Position numbers and translations under genes: made by a program. Shown piece by piece: positions 1-9,092 of a stretch of DNA of 32,134 nucleotides. Within the stretch, counting starts at the first letter, position 1; each line of letters begins with the position of its first letter. The notes under the pieces were generated by a model. The model saw only the letters and a list, made by a program, of their open reading frames with translations, made no database searches and had not been told where the DNA came from. This DNA comes from an uncultured Fusobacteriaceae bacterium (lineage in GTDB: Bacteria > Fusobacteriota > Fusobacteriia > Fusobacteriales > Fusobacteriaceae): positions 1 to 32,134 of the forward strand of contig CAMTIW010000015.1 in the NCBI GenBank assembly GCA_947072665.1, in the 5' to 3' direction.

Positions 1-296
1 CTGGAATTTTAGAAAATATAGTTTATCTAGAGCTTAAAAGAAGAGGATATAATGTCTTTATTGGAAAGTTAGATGATAAGGAAATAGATTTTATAGGTGA
101 AAGAAGAGATGAAAAAATTTATATACAAGTAGCTTATAAGCTTTCATCAGAGGAAACTATTCAAAGAGAGTTTGGGTCACTTTTAGCAGTAAAAGATCAT
201 TATCCTAAATATGTGGTTACAATGGATGAATTTTTCCAAGACAATATAGAAGGTGTAAAACATATTAAACTTTTAGATTTTTTAATGGAAGAATAG
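1..296 (+). CDS. 3' end of a DUF4143/AAA_14-type ATP-binding protein (partial)
   Basis: Open frame from the window edge (first full codon at 3) to TAG at 294-296; the N-terminal ATPase part lies outside the window. The visible 97 residues start GILENIVYLELKRRGY and continue with EIDFIGE, YIQVAY, EREFG-like and HYPKYVVTMDEF blocks, ending KLLDFLMEE. This pattern of a conserved LENIVYLEL helix, a nuclease-like EIDF..YIQV strand pair and a final DFLL tail is typical of the C-terminal DUF4143 domain of archaeal/bacterial AAA_14 ATPases. Their cellular role is mostly unknown, so no function beyond ATP binding is inferred. No clear terminator follows it. Confidence 0.75.
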   Translation, partial: GILENIVYLELKRRGYNVFIGKLDDKEIDFIGERRDEKIYIQVAYKLSSEETIQREFGSLLAVKDHYPKYVVTMDEFFQDNIEGVKHIKLLDFLMEE

Positions 297-327
297 ATTT
301 TATCAATAAAATATATTAAAATTTAAT

Positions 328-356
328 TTGAAAAAAAATAAAAATAATGGTATAGT
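328..356 (+). promoter_or_regulatory. Promoter of the pur operon
   Basis: TTGAAA at 328-333 and TATAGT at 351-356 are separated by exactly 17 bp, a good sigma-70 type match. The predicted start near 363 lies about 33 nt upstream of the riboswitch P1 stem, which is the expected layout. Confidence 0.7.
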
Positions 357-395
357 AAAATATAAATTAAAATTAAAAACTAAAAACTAAATAAA

Positions 396-535
396 GCTTA
401 TATAAAAGTCATAATAAGGATGACAAGTTTCTACCTGCAACCGTAAATTCGCAGACTATAAGCATATAGTTCTTCTTTTGTTATGGAAAACTATATGCCT
501 TATAGGAAATCACAATGTTGATTTCCTATTTTTAT
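396..535 (+). promoter_or_regulatory. Guanine riboswitch (purine aptamer plus transcription-attenuation platform)
   Basis: The purine aptamer can be folded by eye. P1 is GCTTATA (396-402) with TATAAGC (457-463). P2 is GTCAT (408-412) with ATGAC (420-424), with a 7-nt loop ending in GG (418-419). J2/3 is the conserved AAGTTTCTACC (425-435). P3 uses CTGC/GCAG with loop AACCGTAAATTC, whose CC (441-442) would pair with the loop-2 GG. The ligand-specifying position is C456 in GACTAT, which is the guanine/hypoxanthine type (adenine switches have T there). Downstream, 457-471 can pair with 489-504 to make a long antiterminator that uses both the P1 3' strand and the 5' arm of the terminator at 502-529. 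Ligand binding should therefore favour termination, so high guanine or hypoxanthine switches the operon off. Confidence 0.93.
502..533 (+). terminator. Riboswitch-controlled intrinsic terminator
   Basis: Perfect 11-bp stem ATAGGAAATCA (502-512) with TGATTTCCTAT (519-529), 6-nt loop, followed by a T-rich run. Its 5' arm overlaps the 3' arm of the predicted antiterminator (489-504), making the two structures mutually exclusive. Confidence 0.9.
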
Positions 536-568
536 TTTATCAAAAAAATAAAAGGGAGGATTTTAGTA

Positions 569-631
569 ATGAAAAATAATAAAATTAAGGAATTTAAAAT
601 CAGGAGCGCAATTTATTTTAGCCATGTTTAA
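569..631 (+). CDS. Putative 20-residue leader peptide of the pur operon
   Basis: ATG at 569 is preceded by a strong ribosome-binding site GGGAGGA (554-560) at 8-nt spacing. The frame runs 20 codons to TAA at 629-631 and encodes a basic peptide beginning MKNNKIKEFK and ending AIYFSHV. It has no domain and no run of a single codon. What makes it notable is position: it lies between the riboswitch terminator and purE, and its final codons (607-625) are the 5' arm of a second terminator-like hairpin, with the stop codon falling in and just beyond the loop. That is the geometry of a translation-sensed attenuator. I see the RBS, frame and hairpin directly. Translation and function are inferred. Confidence 0.55.
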   Translation: MKNNKIKEFKIRSAIYFSHV

Positions 632-656
632 TGGTTGATATAGATTGCGTTTTTTT
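607..656 (+). terminator. Second intrinsic terminator/attenuator hairpin before purE
   Basis: 5' arm 607-625 pairs with 631-649 over 19 positions with one T-T mismatch and four G-T wobbles. The outer clamp is CGCAAT/ATTGCG and the apical stem AGCCAT/ATGGTT, with loop GTTTA (626-630). Seven T residues follow (650-656), with another eight at 661-668. The structure is strong enough to terminate, yet it sits 13 nt before the purE ribosome-binding site. It must therefore be conditional or leaky for the operon to be expressed. Confidence 0.8.
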
Positions 657-681
657 ATAATTTTTTTTAGGAGGCGTTTTG

Positions 682-1173
682 GTGAAAGTTGCTGTAATAA
701 TGGGGAGTAGGTCAGATTTATCCACAATGAAAGAAACTATTAAAATTTTAAATGAATTTGAAGTTGAGCATGAGGTTAGAATAGTATCAGCTCATAGAAC
801 ACCTGAATTCATGTTTAATTATGCAAAAGAAGCTAAAGGGAGAGGTATAAAAATTATTATAGCGGGAGCGGGAGGAGCAGCACATTTACCTGGTATGGTG
901 GCAAGTTTGACATCTATTCCAGTTATAGGAGTCCCGATAAAATCTAAATCTTTAAGTGGTTTAGACTCACTATTATCCATTGTACAAATGCCTGGTGGAG
1001 TTCCTGTTGCCACAGTAGCCATAGGAGAGTCAGGAGCTAAAAATGCAGGGATATTAGCAGTTAAAATTTTAGCACTAGAGGATAAAAATTTAGATATGAA
1101 ATTAGAGGAATTTACTAAAAATATGAAAAATAAAGTTTTAGAAAGCAGTATTGTGGAGGATGAAAATGAGTGA
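682..1173 (+). CDS. purE: N5-carboxyaminoimidazole ribonucleotide mutase (class I PurE)
   Basis: Catalyses the rearrangement of N5-CAIR to CAIR in the de novo purine pathway, in the cytosol. The 163-residue protein has the class I PurE signature: IMGSRSD near the N-terminus, the SAHRTPE loop carrying the catalytic histidine, the [14 protein letters not shown] segment and the [16 protein letters not shown] block. Class I enzymes need PurK to supply N5-CAIR, and purK is the next gene. Start choice: a TTG at 679 and a GTG at 682 are both in frame behind AGGAGG (669-674). The GTG gives 7-nt spacing and a normal N-terminus (MKVAVIMG), so I prefer it, although TTG is not excluded. First structural gene of the nine-gene operon. 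Its stop overlaps the purK start by 8 bp. Confidence 0.97.
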   Translation: MKVAVIMGSRSDLSTMKETIKILNEFEVEHEVRIVSAHRTPEFMFNYAKEAKGRGIKIIIAGAGGAAHLPGMVASLTSIPVIGVPIKSKSLSGLDSLLSIVQMPGGVPVATVAIGESGAKNAGILAVKILALEDKNLDMKLEEFTKNMKNKVLESSIVEDENE

Positions 1174-2230
1174 TAGTTTTAAAATTGGGATTTTAGGTGG
1201 GGGTCAACTTGCAAAAATGCTCTGTGATGCAGGGCAAGAAATGGGTTACAAGACGATAGTTTTAGACCCTTCAAAGGATTCTTGTGCTAAATTTTCAGCT
1301 GATATTTTTTTAGAAGGTTCTTATACAGACAAAGAACTATTGAAAAAGATGGTAGAAAATAGTGATGTAATAACCTATGAATTTGAGAATATTCCAAGTG
1401 AGACAATAGGTATGTTAATAGAGTTAGGTGGGAATATACCACAAGGGAAAAAACCTTTATATATAAGTCAAAATAGAATTAGAGAAAAAGAATCTGTAAA
1501 TAAAATAGGGATAAGAACAGTGGAATATAGAATAGTAAATAGTAGAGAGGAATTAATAAAGGGTGCTGAAGAATTGGGCTACCCAGTAATTTTAAAAACA
1601 GCAAGTGGTGGCTATGATGGGAAATCACAATGGATAATAAAAAAAATAGAAGAGTTAAATAATATATCTTTAGAAGATAAAGAGTATATTTTGGAAAAAA
1701 TGATAGATTTAAAAAAAGAACTTTCAGTTATGGTTTTTAGAAATAAGAGAAAAGAAGTAGTGACACTACCAGTTGTAGAGAATATAAATAGAGGAACAAT
1801 GCTATATGAAAGTATAGTTCCAGCTAAAATAAATGAGAGTTTAGAGAGGGAAATAACTGAATTAGCTATAAAAATCATGAAAGAATTAGATTTTATAGGA
1901 GTTTTAGGAGTGGAGTTTTTTATGGATAATAAAGATCAGTTATATTTTAATGAAATGGCACCCAGACCTCATAATAGTGGTCATTATTCAATAGATTGTT
2001 GTGATTTTTCACAGTTTCATCTTCATTTAAAAAGTTTAGGAGATGAAGAATTGCCAAGTCCTATTCTTTTAAGAAAAGGATTAATGAGAAATATAGTAGG
2101 GAAAGAGATTGAGGAATATAGTATTAATAAAAAGGTAGATGAGAATATAAAAGTTCATATATATGGAAAAAAAGAATGGAAACAGGGACGAAAAATGGGA
2201 CATATAACAATTTTAAATGAAAGAATATAG
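1166..2230 (+). CDS. purK: N5-carboxyaminoimidazole ribonucleotide synthetase (PurK)
   Basis: ATP-grasp enzyme that carboxylates AIR with bicarbonate and ATP to N5-CAIR, the substrate of PurE. The 354-residue protein opens with [13 protein letters not shown], the PurK nucleotide-fold signature. It then has an ATP-grasp core with [13 protein letters not shown], followed by [28 protein letters not shown] and the late C-terminal VHIYGKK segment, in the family order. The frame extends upstream to 1151. However, GGAGG at 1155-1159 lies 6 nt before ATG 1166, and that ATG gives the conserved N-terminus, so 1166 is chosen. It overlaps the purE stop (ATGAGTGA arrangement), implying translational coupling. 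purL follows after 9 bp. Confidence 0.95.
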   Translation: MSDSFKIGILGGGQLAKMLCDAGQEMGYKTIVLDPSKDSCAKFSADIFLEGSYTDKELLKKMVENSDVITYEFENIPSETIGMLIELGGNIPQGKKPLYISQNRIREKESVNKIGIRTVEYRIVNSREELIKGAEELGYPVILKTASGGYDGKSQWIIKKIEELNNISLEDKEYILEKMIDLKKELSVMVFRNKRKEVVTLPVVENINRGTMLYESIVPAKINESLEREITELAIKIMKELDFIGVLGVEFFMDNKDQLYFNEMAPRPHNSGHYSIDCCDFSQFHLHLKSLGDEELPSPILLRKGLMRNIVGKEIEEYSINKKVDENIKVHIYGKKEWKQGRKMGHITILNERI

Positions 2231-2239
2231 GAGAGGATA

Positions 2240-5200
2240 ATGGATAAACGTATATTTATAAAAAAAAAATTGGGGTTTCAAGTTGAAAGTGACTCACTTT
2301 TAAATGAAATTAAGGAAAATTTAAAAGAAAAAAAATTAGAAGAGATAAGTATTTATAATATTTATGACATATTTAACATAGATTTAGATACATTGGAACT
2401 TTTAAATAAAAAAGTGTTATCAGAGCCAGTTACAGATGAAGTTTTCCAAGAGTTAGATTGGAAAGATGAAAAATATTTAGCTATGGAGTTTTTACCAGGT
2501 CAATATGACCAAAGAGCTAGTTCTGCAATGGAATGTTTAGGAATTTTAAGTGATAGTGAAGATATAATAATTAAAAGTGGAAAATTATTAATTTTCAAAG
2601 GTGAAATACAAGATTTTGATAAAATAAAAACATATTTAATAAATCCAATTGAGATGCGAGAGAAAAATTTGGAAATATTATGTGACAGACAAGATATAGA
2701 AATAGAGCCTGTAAAGGAGTATATAGGATTCATAAATCTAGATGAAGAAGAATTACAGGATTTTTTAGATAAAAATTCATTGGCTATGACATTAGAAGAT
2801 TTAACAGCAATTCAAAATTATTTTAAAAATATAGAACAAAGAAATCCTAGTGAGACAGAGATAAAAGTATTGGATACCTATTGGTCAGACCATTGTAGAC
2901 ATACAACTTTTGAAACTTATTTAAAAAATATTTCCATTGAAAAAGGTGAATTTCAAATTGAAATACAAAAATCTTATGAAAAATATCTTTCATTTAAAGA
3001 AGAGCTGGGAAGAACAGAAAAACCAATAACACTTATGGACTTAGGTACTATTGGAGCAAAATATATAAAGAAATTAGATCTTTTAGAAGATATTGAAGAC
3101 TCCAATGAGATAAATGCCTGTAGTATAGAAATAGATGTAGATGTGGATGGAAAATTAGAGAGATGGTTACTTATGTTTAAGAATGAAACTCATAATCATC
3201 CTACTGAAATAGAGCCATTTGGTGGTGCTAGTACTTGTGTAGGTGGGGCAATAAGAGACCCACTTTCAGGAAGAGCATATGTTTATCAAGGTATGAGAAT
3301 AAGTGGTGCTGGAGATATTTGTGAAGAGTTAGAAAAAACTTTAGAGAATAAACTTTCACAAAGCAAAATATCTAAGGGTGCAGCTAGAGGTTATTCTTCA
3401 TATGGGAACCAAATAGGGCTAGCAACAACATTTGTAAAAGAGATTTATAATGAAGGATATAAGGCTAAAAGAATGGAAGTAGGTGCTGTAGTAGGTGCAG
3501 TAAAGAAAGAGTATGTTCGAAGAGAAGAACCTAAAACTGGAGACTTAGTTGTAGTTTTAGGGGGGCGAACAGGAAGGGATGGAATAGGAGGAGCCACTGG
3601 GTCATCTAAGGAACATAATGAAAATTCACTTATGAAATGCTCTTCTGAAGTTCAAAAAGGAAATGCTCCTGAAGAAAGAAAAATTCAAAGATTATTTAGA
3701 AATCCAGAAGTTACTAAACTAATAAAAAAATCTAATGATTTTGGAGCAGGTGGAGTCAGTGTAGCAATTGGAGAGATTGCTAGAGGTGTGAGTATAAATT
3801 TAGATAAATTAAAAGTTAAATATTTAGGGTTGAATGGAACAGAACTTGCAATATCTGAATCTCAAGAAAGAATGGCAGTTGTTATTGAGGAGAAAGATTT
3901 AGAATTATTTTTAAAGATGGCTATGGAAGAAAGTTTAGAAGCCACAGTTGTAGCAACAGTAACAGAAGAGGAACGACTTGTAATAACATATAAAGGGAAA
4001 AAAATTGTAGATATATCTAGAGAATTTTTAGATACTAATGGAGCTAGGGTAGAGCAGAATGTATGTGTAGTAGAGTCAAAAAATAAGAGTCCATTTAAAA
4101 AAAATATAGAGATAAGTAAAGAGAATATTGAAAATATTTTAATTAGTATGAATGTATCTTCTCAAAGAGGTATGGTTGAAATGTTTGATTCTACTGTGGG
4201 AAGAAGTACCGTTCTTATGCCTTATGGTGGAGAGTATCAACTTACAGAATCAGAAGCTAGTATTCAAAAGATACCTACGTCAGGGGTAACAAATACAGCA
4301 TCAATTTTATCTTTTGGATATAATCCAGAAATATTTGAATATTCACCATATTTAGGTGGTATTTATTCGGTTATAGAATCATTGGGGAGAATTGTAGCAG
4401 TAGGTGGTGACTATAGAAAAGCTAGACTAAGTTTCCAAGAGTATTTTGAAAAACTTGGTAAGAATAGTGAAAAATGGGGTAAACCATTCTCGGCATTATT
4501 AGGTGCATTAGAAGCTCAAATTGAATTTAAGACTCCTGCAATTGGTGGAAAAGATAGTATGAGTGGAAGTTTTAAGGAGATACATGTACCACCAACTTTA
4601 ATATCTTTTGCAGTTGTTACAGAGAATGTTGAGAATATAATATCCTCAGAATTTAAAGAATTAGGGAACTATGTTTATTTAATAAAAAATCAAAGTGATG
4701 AAAAAAACATACCAGATTATGATTCAGTGAGATGTAATTATGACTATATAAGAGCTGAAATAAAAAATAAAAAAATAGTTTCAGCTTGGGTAATAAAATT
4801 TGGTGGAATACTAGAAGCTATAAGTAAAATGTCAATTGGAAACATGATAGGTTTAGAAGTTAATATAAATGAAAATATATTTGATATTTTACCTGGAAGT
4901 ATGATTGTAGAATCCAAAGAAAAATTATCCAAGGGAATATTATTAGGAGTATTAAATAACAGAACAAATATAAAAATAAATAGTATAGAATTTAAATTAA
5001 ATGAGATAAAAGATTTATTAGAAAAAAGATATAAAAAAATATACCCTTGTGAGATGAACTGTGAAAATTTAAATAAAAAATTATCAGGACCTGAAAATAA
5101 GAATTTAAAAGAAGAGGGAACAAGAATAAATAAAGCAAAAAAATTATACACCAATCCTAAAGTTTTAATAGTTACTTTTCCAGGAACTAATTCAGAATAT

Positions 5201-5923
5201 GATACTGAAAAAGCCTTTAAAAAAGCAGGTGGAGATGTTGAGATCTTTGTTTTTAATAATTTAACTGTGGAAGAAAGAATAAATTCTATTAGAAGATTAA
5301 GTGAAAAGATAAAGAATTCACAAATATTAGCTTTACCAGGTGGATTTAGTGGAGGAGATGAACCAGATGGCTCTGGTAAATTTATAGCTAATGTACTTCA
5401 AAACAAAGTAATAAATGAGAGTATAAAAGAATTTTTAAAAAATGAAGGGTTGATATTGGGAATTTGTAATGGATTTCAAGGTCTTATAAAATCGGGACTT
5501 TTACCCTATGGAGATATAGAGCAGTTAAATGAAAAATCGCCAACTCTTTTTAGAAATGATATAAATAGACATATTTCCCGAATGATAAAAACCAAAATAA
5601 TCTCCAATTCATCACCTTGGCTTTCAACTTTTAAAATAAATGAAGAACATACCTTACCAATATCTCATGGAGAAGGGAAGTTTATATTAAGTAATGAGTT
5701 AGCTAAAGAATTATTTGATAATAATCAAATTGCATTACAATATTGTGAGGGAGATAATTTAAATGGTTCCAGTTATTCTATTGAGGGAATAATTTCAAAG
5801 TGTGGTCAGATATTTGGGAAAATGGCTCATTCAGAACGTTATGAAGAGGGACTTTTCAAAAATATTAGCGGGAATAAAAACCAAGATATTTTTGCAAATG
5901 GTATAAATTATTTTAAAAAATAA
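2240..5923 (+). CDS. purL: Phosphoribosylformylglycinamidine synthase, single-chain PurL with C-terminal glutaminase
   Basis: Converts FGAR, glutamine and ATP to FGAM. At 1227 residues it is the fused large form, so no separate purS or purQ is expected or seen. In order: an N-terminal PurS-like region (about 1-150), a linker with the YWSDHCRHTTF motif near residue 215, two AIR-synthase-like halves (FKNETHNHPTEIEPFGGAST near 315; GGKDSMSG in the second half), and a class I glutamine amidotransferase domain from about 970. In that last domain the nucleophile is Cys1076 (GICNGFQG) and the His-x-Glu pair is His1197/Glu1199 (AHSER). The RBS GGAGAGG precedes ATG 2240. The fused form resembles clostridial/fusobacterial PurL more than the split B. 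subtilis enzyme. Confidence 0.96.
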   Translation: MDKRIFIKKKLGFQVESDSLLNEIKENLKEKKLEEISIYNIYDIFNIDLDTLELLNKKVLSEPVTDEVFQELDWKDEKYLAMEFLPGQYDQRASSAMECLGILSDSEDIIIKSGKLLIFKGEIQDFDKIKTYLINPIEMREKNLEILCDRQDIEIEPVKEYIGFINLDEEELQDFLDKNSLAMTLEDLTAIQNYFKNIEQRNPSETEIKVLDTYWSDHCRHTTFETYLKNISIEKGEFQIEIQKSYEKYLSFKEELGRTEKPITLMDLGTIGAKYIKKLDLLEDIEDSNEINACSIEIDVDVDGKLERWLLMFKNETHNHPTEIEPFGGASTCVGGAIRDPLSGRAYVYQGMRISGAGDICEELEKTLENKLSQSKISKGAARGYSSYGNQIGLATTFVKEIYNEGYKAKRMEVGAVVGAVKKEYVRREEPKTGDLVVVLGGRTGRDGIGGATGSSKEHNENSLMKCSSEVQKGNAPEERKIQRLFRNPEVTKLIKKSNDFGAGGVSVAIGEIARGVSINLDKLKVKYLGLNGTELAISESQERMAVVIEEKDLELFLKMAMEESLEATVVATVTEEERLVITYKGKKIVDISREFLDTNGARVEQNVCVVESKNKSPFKKNIEISKENIENILISMNVSSQRGMVEMFDSTVGRSTVLMPYGGEYQLTESEASIQKIPTSGVTNTASILSFGYNPEIFEYSPYLGGIYSVIESLGRIVAVGGDYRKARLSFQEYFEKLGKNSEKWGKPFSALLGALEAQIEFKTPAIGGKDSMSGSFKEIHVPPTLISFAVVTENVENIISSEFKELGNYVYLIKNQSDEKNIPDYDSVRCNYDYIRAEIKNKKIVSAWVIKFGGILEAISKMSIGNMIGLEVNINENIFDILPGSMIVESKEKLSKGILLGVLNNRTNIKINSIEFKLNEIKDLLEKRYKKIYPCEMNCENLNKKLSGPENKNLKEEGTRINKAKKLYTNPKVLIVTFPGTNSEYDTEKAFKKAGGDVEIFVFNNLTVEERINSIRRLSEKIKNSQILALPGGFSGGDEPDGSGKFIANVLQNKVINESIKEFLKNEGLILGICNGFQGLIKSGLLPYGDIEQLNEKSPTLFRNDINRHISRMIKTKIISNSSPWLSTFKINEEHTLPISHGEGKFILSNELAKELFDNNQIALQYCEGDNLNGSSYSIEGIISKCGQIFGKMAHSERYEEGLFKNISGNKNQDIFANGINYFKK

Positions 5924-5939
5924 AAAATAGGAGATAAAA

Positions 5940-6665
5940 ATGAAAATTGAAAAATTAGAACAGATATATGAAGGGAAAGCAAAAAAAATATATTCAACAA
6001 ATAATGAAAATGAAGTTATTATCTATTATAAAGATGATGCAACAGCATTTAACAATATAAAAAAAGGTCAAATTTTAAATAAAGGAATCTTAAATGCAAG
6101 AATTACTACTATAATATTTGAATATTTAATGAAGAATGGTATAAAAACTCATTTAATAAAAAACATTTCACAAAGAGAGCAACTCTGTGAAAGAGTAACT
6201 ATAATTCCTTTGGAAGTTATTGTAAGAAATATATTGGCTGGCTCTACTGCTAAATTATTTACCATGGAAGAGGGGTTAAAATTAGATACACCTATTTTTG
6301 AGATTTGTTATAAAAAAGACGAATTAAAAGACCCAATGATAAATGATTCCCATGCAATAGCATTGAAATTAGCAACTAGAGAAGAACTAGATACTATATA
6401 TAGAGAAACTTCTAAAATAAATGAGTTACTTAAAAATTTATTTGGAGGTATAGGAATAAACTTAGTAGATTTCAAAATAGAGTTTGGAAAAGATAAAGAT
6501 GGAAATATAGTTTTAGCAGATGAAATATCACCAGATAGTTGTCGTCTTTGGGATGAAAAAACAGATGAAAAAATGGATAAAGATAGATTTAGAAGAGATT
6601 TAGGAAATGTAGAAGAGGCGTATATTGAAGTTTTAAAAAGACTTGAAAGTACGGTGCTAGTATGA
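5940..6665 (+). CDS. purC: SAICAR synthetase (PurC)
   Basis: Condenses CAIR with aspartate, using ATP, to SAICAR. The 241-residue length is typical of the bacterial enzyme. Visible signatures are [11 protein letters not shown] at the N-terminus, the [10 protein letters not shown]-like segment (here [15 protein letters not shown]), and [31 protein letters not shown], which holds the ATP and metal-binding acidic residues. AGGAGA lies 8 nt before ATG 5940, with a 16-bp gap after purL. Its TGA overlaps the purF ATG by 4 bp (ATGA), so purF translation is probably coupled to purC. Confidence 0.97.
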   Translation: MKIEKLEQIYEGKAKKIYSTNNENEVIIYYKDDATAFNNIKKGQILNKGILNARITTIIFEYLMKNGIKTHLIKNISQREQLCERVTIIPLEVIVRNILAGSTAKLFTMEEGLKLDTPIFEICYKKDELKDPMINDSHAIALKLATREELDTIYRETSKINELLKNLFGGIGINLVDFKIEFGKDKDGNIVLADEISPDSCRLWDEKTDEKMDKDRFRRDLGNVEEAYIEVLKRLESTVLV

Positions 6666-8074
6666 AAATGGAAAAAGAATATTTCTTAAGTGGAAAAATA
6701 AATGAAGAGTGTGGTGTTTTTGGTGTTTTTAATGTAGAAGCAGCCTCACAACTTACTTATTATGGGTTACATTCTCTTCAGCATAGGGGGCAAGAAGGGG
6801 CTGGAATTGCAAGTGCCAATAAAGATATGATTATAAGACATAGAGGTGAAGGCTTAGTAACAGAAGTATTTACAGAAAAGAAATTAAAAACTCTTTTGGG
6901 CGAGATATCTATTGGTCATGTACGTTATTCCACAACAGGTGGCGGTGGAATAGATAATGTTCAACCTATTCTAATAAGATCTCATAAAGGGGATTTTGTT
7001 ATCGCTCACAATGGAAATATAGTAAATGCAGAAAAATTAAAAATAGAACTAGAAAGTATGGGTAGTGTTTTTCAATGTACATCTGACAGTGAAATAATAG
7101 GTCATTTAATTCAAAGAGAAGAAGGGTCATTTGAAGAAAAAATAATAAAAGCTTTACCAAAACTAGAAGGAGCTTTTTCATTTTTAATAATGACAACAGA
7201 GGCTATTTATGCAATAAGAGATAAAAATGGATTAAGACCACTTTCCATGGCTAAGATAGGAGAAGGATATGGATTTTCATCAGAAACTTCAGCATTTGAA
7301 ATAGTAGGTGGGGAATTTTTAAGAGGTTTGAAACCTGGAGAGATGGTAATAGTTACAAAAGAGGGGATAAAAAGTAAAAATTATACACTGGCAACACAAA
7401 ATAAAATGTGTGCAATGGAGTATATTTATTTCTCTAGACCAGATAGTGTAATTAATAGTTTAAATGTACATAATTCTAGAAGAATGGCAGGAAAAATACT
7501 GGCACGGGAATATCAAGTAGAAGCAGACATTGTAATAGGAGTTCCAGACTCATCTCTTTCAGCTGCCATGGGATATTCAGATTTTTCAGGACTTCCTTAT
7601 GAAATGGGCCTTATAAAAAATAGATATGTGGGAAGAACTTTCATAAAACCTAGTCAACAACAAAGGGAAAGAGGGGTTAAAATGAAACTATCTGCCATGG
7701 AATCAGTTGTTAAAGGGAAAAGGGTAGTTTTAATAGATGATTCTATAGTAAGAGGGACAACGTCTAAATTGATTGTAAAATTATTAAAAGAAGCAGGAGC
7801 TAAAGAAGTTCATATGAGAATAGCCTCACCACCTATAATAAGTCCTTGTTTTTATGGGGTGGACACTTCTACATATAATGAATTAATAAGCACTAGATTG
7901 AATGAGAAAGAGCTTGCTAAATATATAGAAGCAGATTCAGTAGCATTTTTAACAGAATCAAATCTAGAAGAAGCACTGGGTGAGAATATTTGTAAAGCGT
8001 GTTTTACAGAAAAATATCCAACAGAAATATTTGGATTATTGGATAAAATAAAAAAGGAAGGTAAAAATGAGTAA
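6662..8074 (+). CDS. purF: Amidophosphoribosyltransferase (PurF), Fe-S type
   Basis: Catalyses the committed step, PRPP plus glutamine to phosphoribosylamine. The 470-residue protein has an N-terminal Ntn-type glutaminase domain whose nucleophile is Cys17 in EECGVFGV. The 16 residues before it look like a propeptide that is removed, as in B. subtilis PurF. The phosphoribosyltransferase domain carries [14 protein letters not shown] (about residue 350-370), the PRPP loop. Cysteines in [16 protein letters not shown] and the CKAC pair near the C-terminus match the four ligands of the structural [4Fe-4S] cluster of the B. subtilis type, absent from E. coli PurF. No strong RBS is visible, so expression probably depends on coupling to purC. 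The alternative ATG at 6668 would leave the enzyme unchanged. Confidence 0.97.
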   Translation: MKMEKEYFLSGKINEECGVFGVFNVEAASQLTYYGLHSLQHRGQEGAGIASANKDMIIRHRGEGLVTEVFTEKKLKTLLGEISIGHVRYSTTGGGGIDNVQPILIRSHKGDFVIAHNGNIVNAEKLKIELESMGSVFQCTSDSEIIGHLIQREEGSFEEKIIKALPKLEGAFSFLIMTTEAIYAIRDKNGLRPLSMAKIGEGYGFSSETSAFEIVGGEFLRGLKPGEMVIVTKEGIKSKNYTLATQNKMCAMEYIYFSRPDSVINSLNVHNSRRMAGKILAREYQVEADIVIGVPDSSLSAAMGYSDFSGLPYEMGLIKNRYVGRTFIKPSQQQRERGVKMKLSAMESVVKGKRVVLIDDSIVRGTTSKLIVKLLKEAGAKEVHMRIASPPIISPCFYGVDTSTYNELISTRLNEKELAKYIEADSVAFLTESNLEEALGENICKACFTEKYPTEIFGLLDKIKKEGKNE

Positions 8075-9092
8075 AAAATATATGGAAGCTGGAGTGAGTT
8101 TAGAAGCTGGGTATGAATCTGTAAGAAGGATAAAAAGTCATGTTTCTAGAACAAAAATTAAAGGTTCAATAGATAGTTTAGGTGCTTTTGGAGGGATGTT
8201 CGATTTATCAGTATTAGGTCTGAAAGAACCAGTTTTAGTGAGTGGTACTGATGGAGTAGGAACTAAGCTTATGCTGGCCATAGAGCTAGATAAACATGAT
8301 ACCATAGGCCAAGATGTTGTAGCTATGTGTGTGAATGATGTTTTGGTCCAAGGGGCTATGCCAATATATTTTTTAGACTATATAGCAGTATGGAAAAATA
8401 TACCAAGTCAAATAGAAGCCATAGTAAAAGGAGTGGCTGATGGTTGTGTTCTATCAGAATGTGCACTCATAGGTGGAGAGACAGCTGAAATGCCAGGTAT
8501 GTATGAAGTTGGTCATTATGATATAGCCGGTTTTACAGTTGGTGCTGTGGAAAAATCTAAACTTATAACAGGGAATAAAATAAAAGATGGTGATGTGATA
8601 ATTGGTCTTCCATCTAGTGGTGTACATTCTAACGGATTTTCTTTAGTAAGAAAAATTTTAAAAGACAATAAACTAGAATTAGATAAAATTTATCATGGAT
8701 TTGAAGAAAAATTAGGAGCGGTACTATTAACACCAACTAAAATATATGTTAAAGCGATAAAAAAAGTATTGGAAAAAGTAGAAGTGAATGGTATGTGTCA
8801 TATAACAGGAGGAGGGTTCTATGAGAATGTACCAAGAATATTACCCAAGGGCTTGAAAGCTAAAATAGATATAAATAATATAGTTACCCCTAAAATATTT
8901 GAGTTCTTAGGAGAAAAAGGAGAAATACCTAAAGAAGAGCTATATAATGTTTTCAATATGGGGATAGGATTTATGATTATTATAGATGAAAAATTCTCTA
9001 ATGAAACTCTTGAGCTTTTAAATTTATCTGGAGAAAAAGTGACATTAATAGGGCGTATAGAAAAAGGAGAAGGAGTAGAGTTAAAATGGTAA
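8067..9092 (+). CDS. purM: Phosphoribosylformylglycinamidine cyclo-ligase (AIR synthetase, PurM)
   Basis: Closes the imidazole ring, converting FGAM and ATP to AIR. The 341-residue length and motifs are standard: an early GVSLEAGYESV segment, then VSGTDGVGTKLMLA, ALIGGETAEMPGMY, IGLPSSGVHSNGFSLVR and HITGGGFYENVPRI, with a C-terminal MGIGFMIII. AGGAAGG lies just upstream of ATG 8067. The start overlaps the purF 3' end by 8 bp, and the purM 3' end overlaps purN by 7 bp, so purF-M-N-H form a chain of coupled starts. Confidence 0.97.
   Translation: MSKKYMEAGVSLEAGYESVRRIKSHVSRTKIKGSIDSLGAFGGMFDLSVLGLKEPVLVSGTDGVGTKLMLAIELDKHDTIGQDVVAMCVNDVLVQGAMPIYFLDYIAVWKNIPSQIEAIVKGVADGCVLSECALIGGETAEMPGMYEVGHYDIAGFTVGAVEKSKLITGNKIKDGDVIIGLPSSGVHSNGFSLVRKILKDNKLELDKIYHGFEEKLGAVLLTPTKIYVKAIKKVLEKVEVNGMCHITGGGFYENVPRILPKGLKAKIDINNIVTPKIFEFLGEKGEIPKEELYNVFNMGIGFMIIIDEKFSNETLELLNLSGEKVTLIGRIEKGEGVELKW

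Noticed and set aside
295-315. ATTTTATCAATAAAAT as a terminator of the DUF4143 gene
   Set aside because: The dyad has a 2-nt loop and only A/T pairs; it cannot form a stable terminator hairpin.
444-612. Idea that aptamer loop TAAATTCGC (444-452) pairs with the 5' arm of the second hairpin (CGCAATTTAT) as an antiterminator
   Set aside because: The complement of the arm is ATAAATTGCG, and the aptamer has the CG reversed, so pairing would be broken.
819-1022. Minus-strand open frames inside pur genes (for example here, 1612-1878, 2500-2733, 4744-5154, 11122-11571)
   Set aside because: They lie antisense to long conserved genes, have no RBS and read like the reverse of the forward codons; AT-rich coding DNA commonly produces them.
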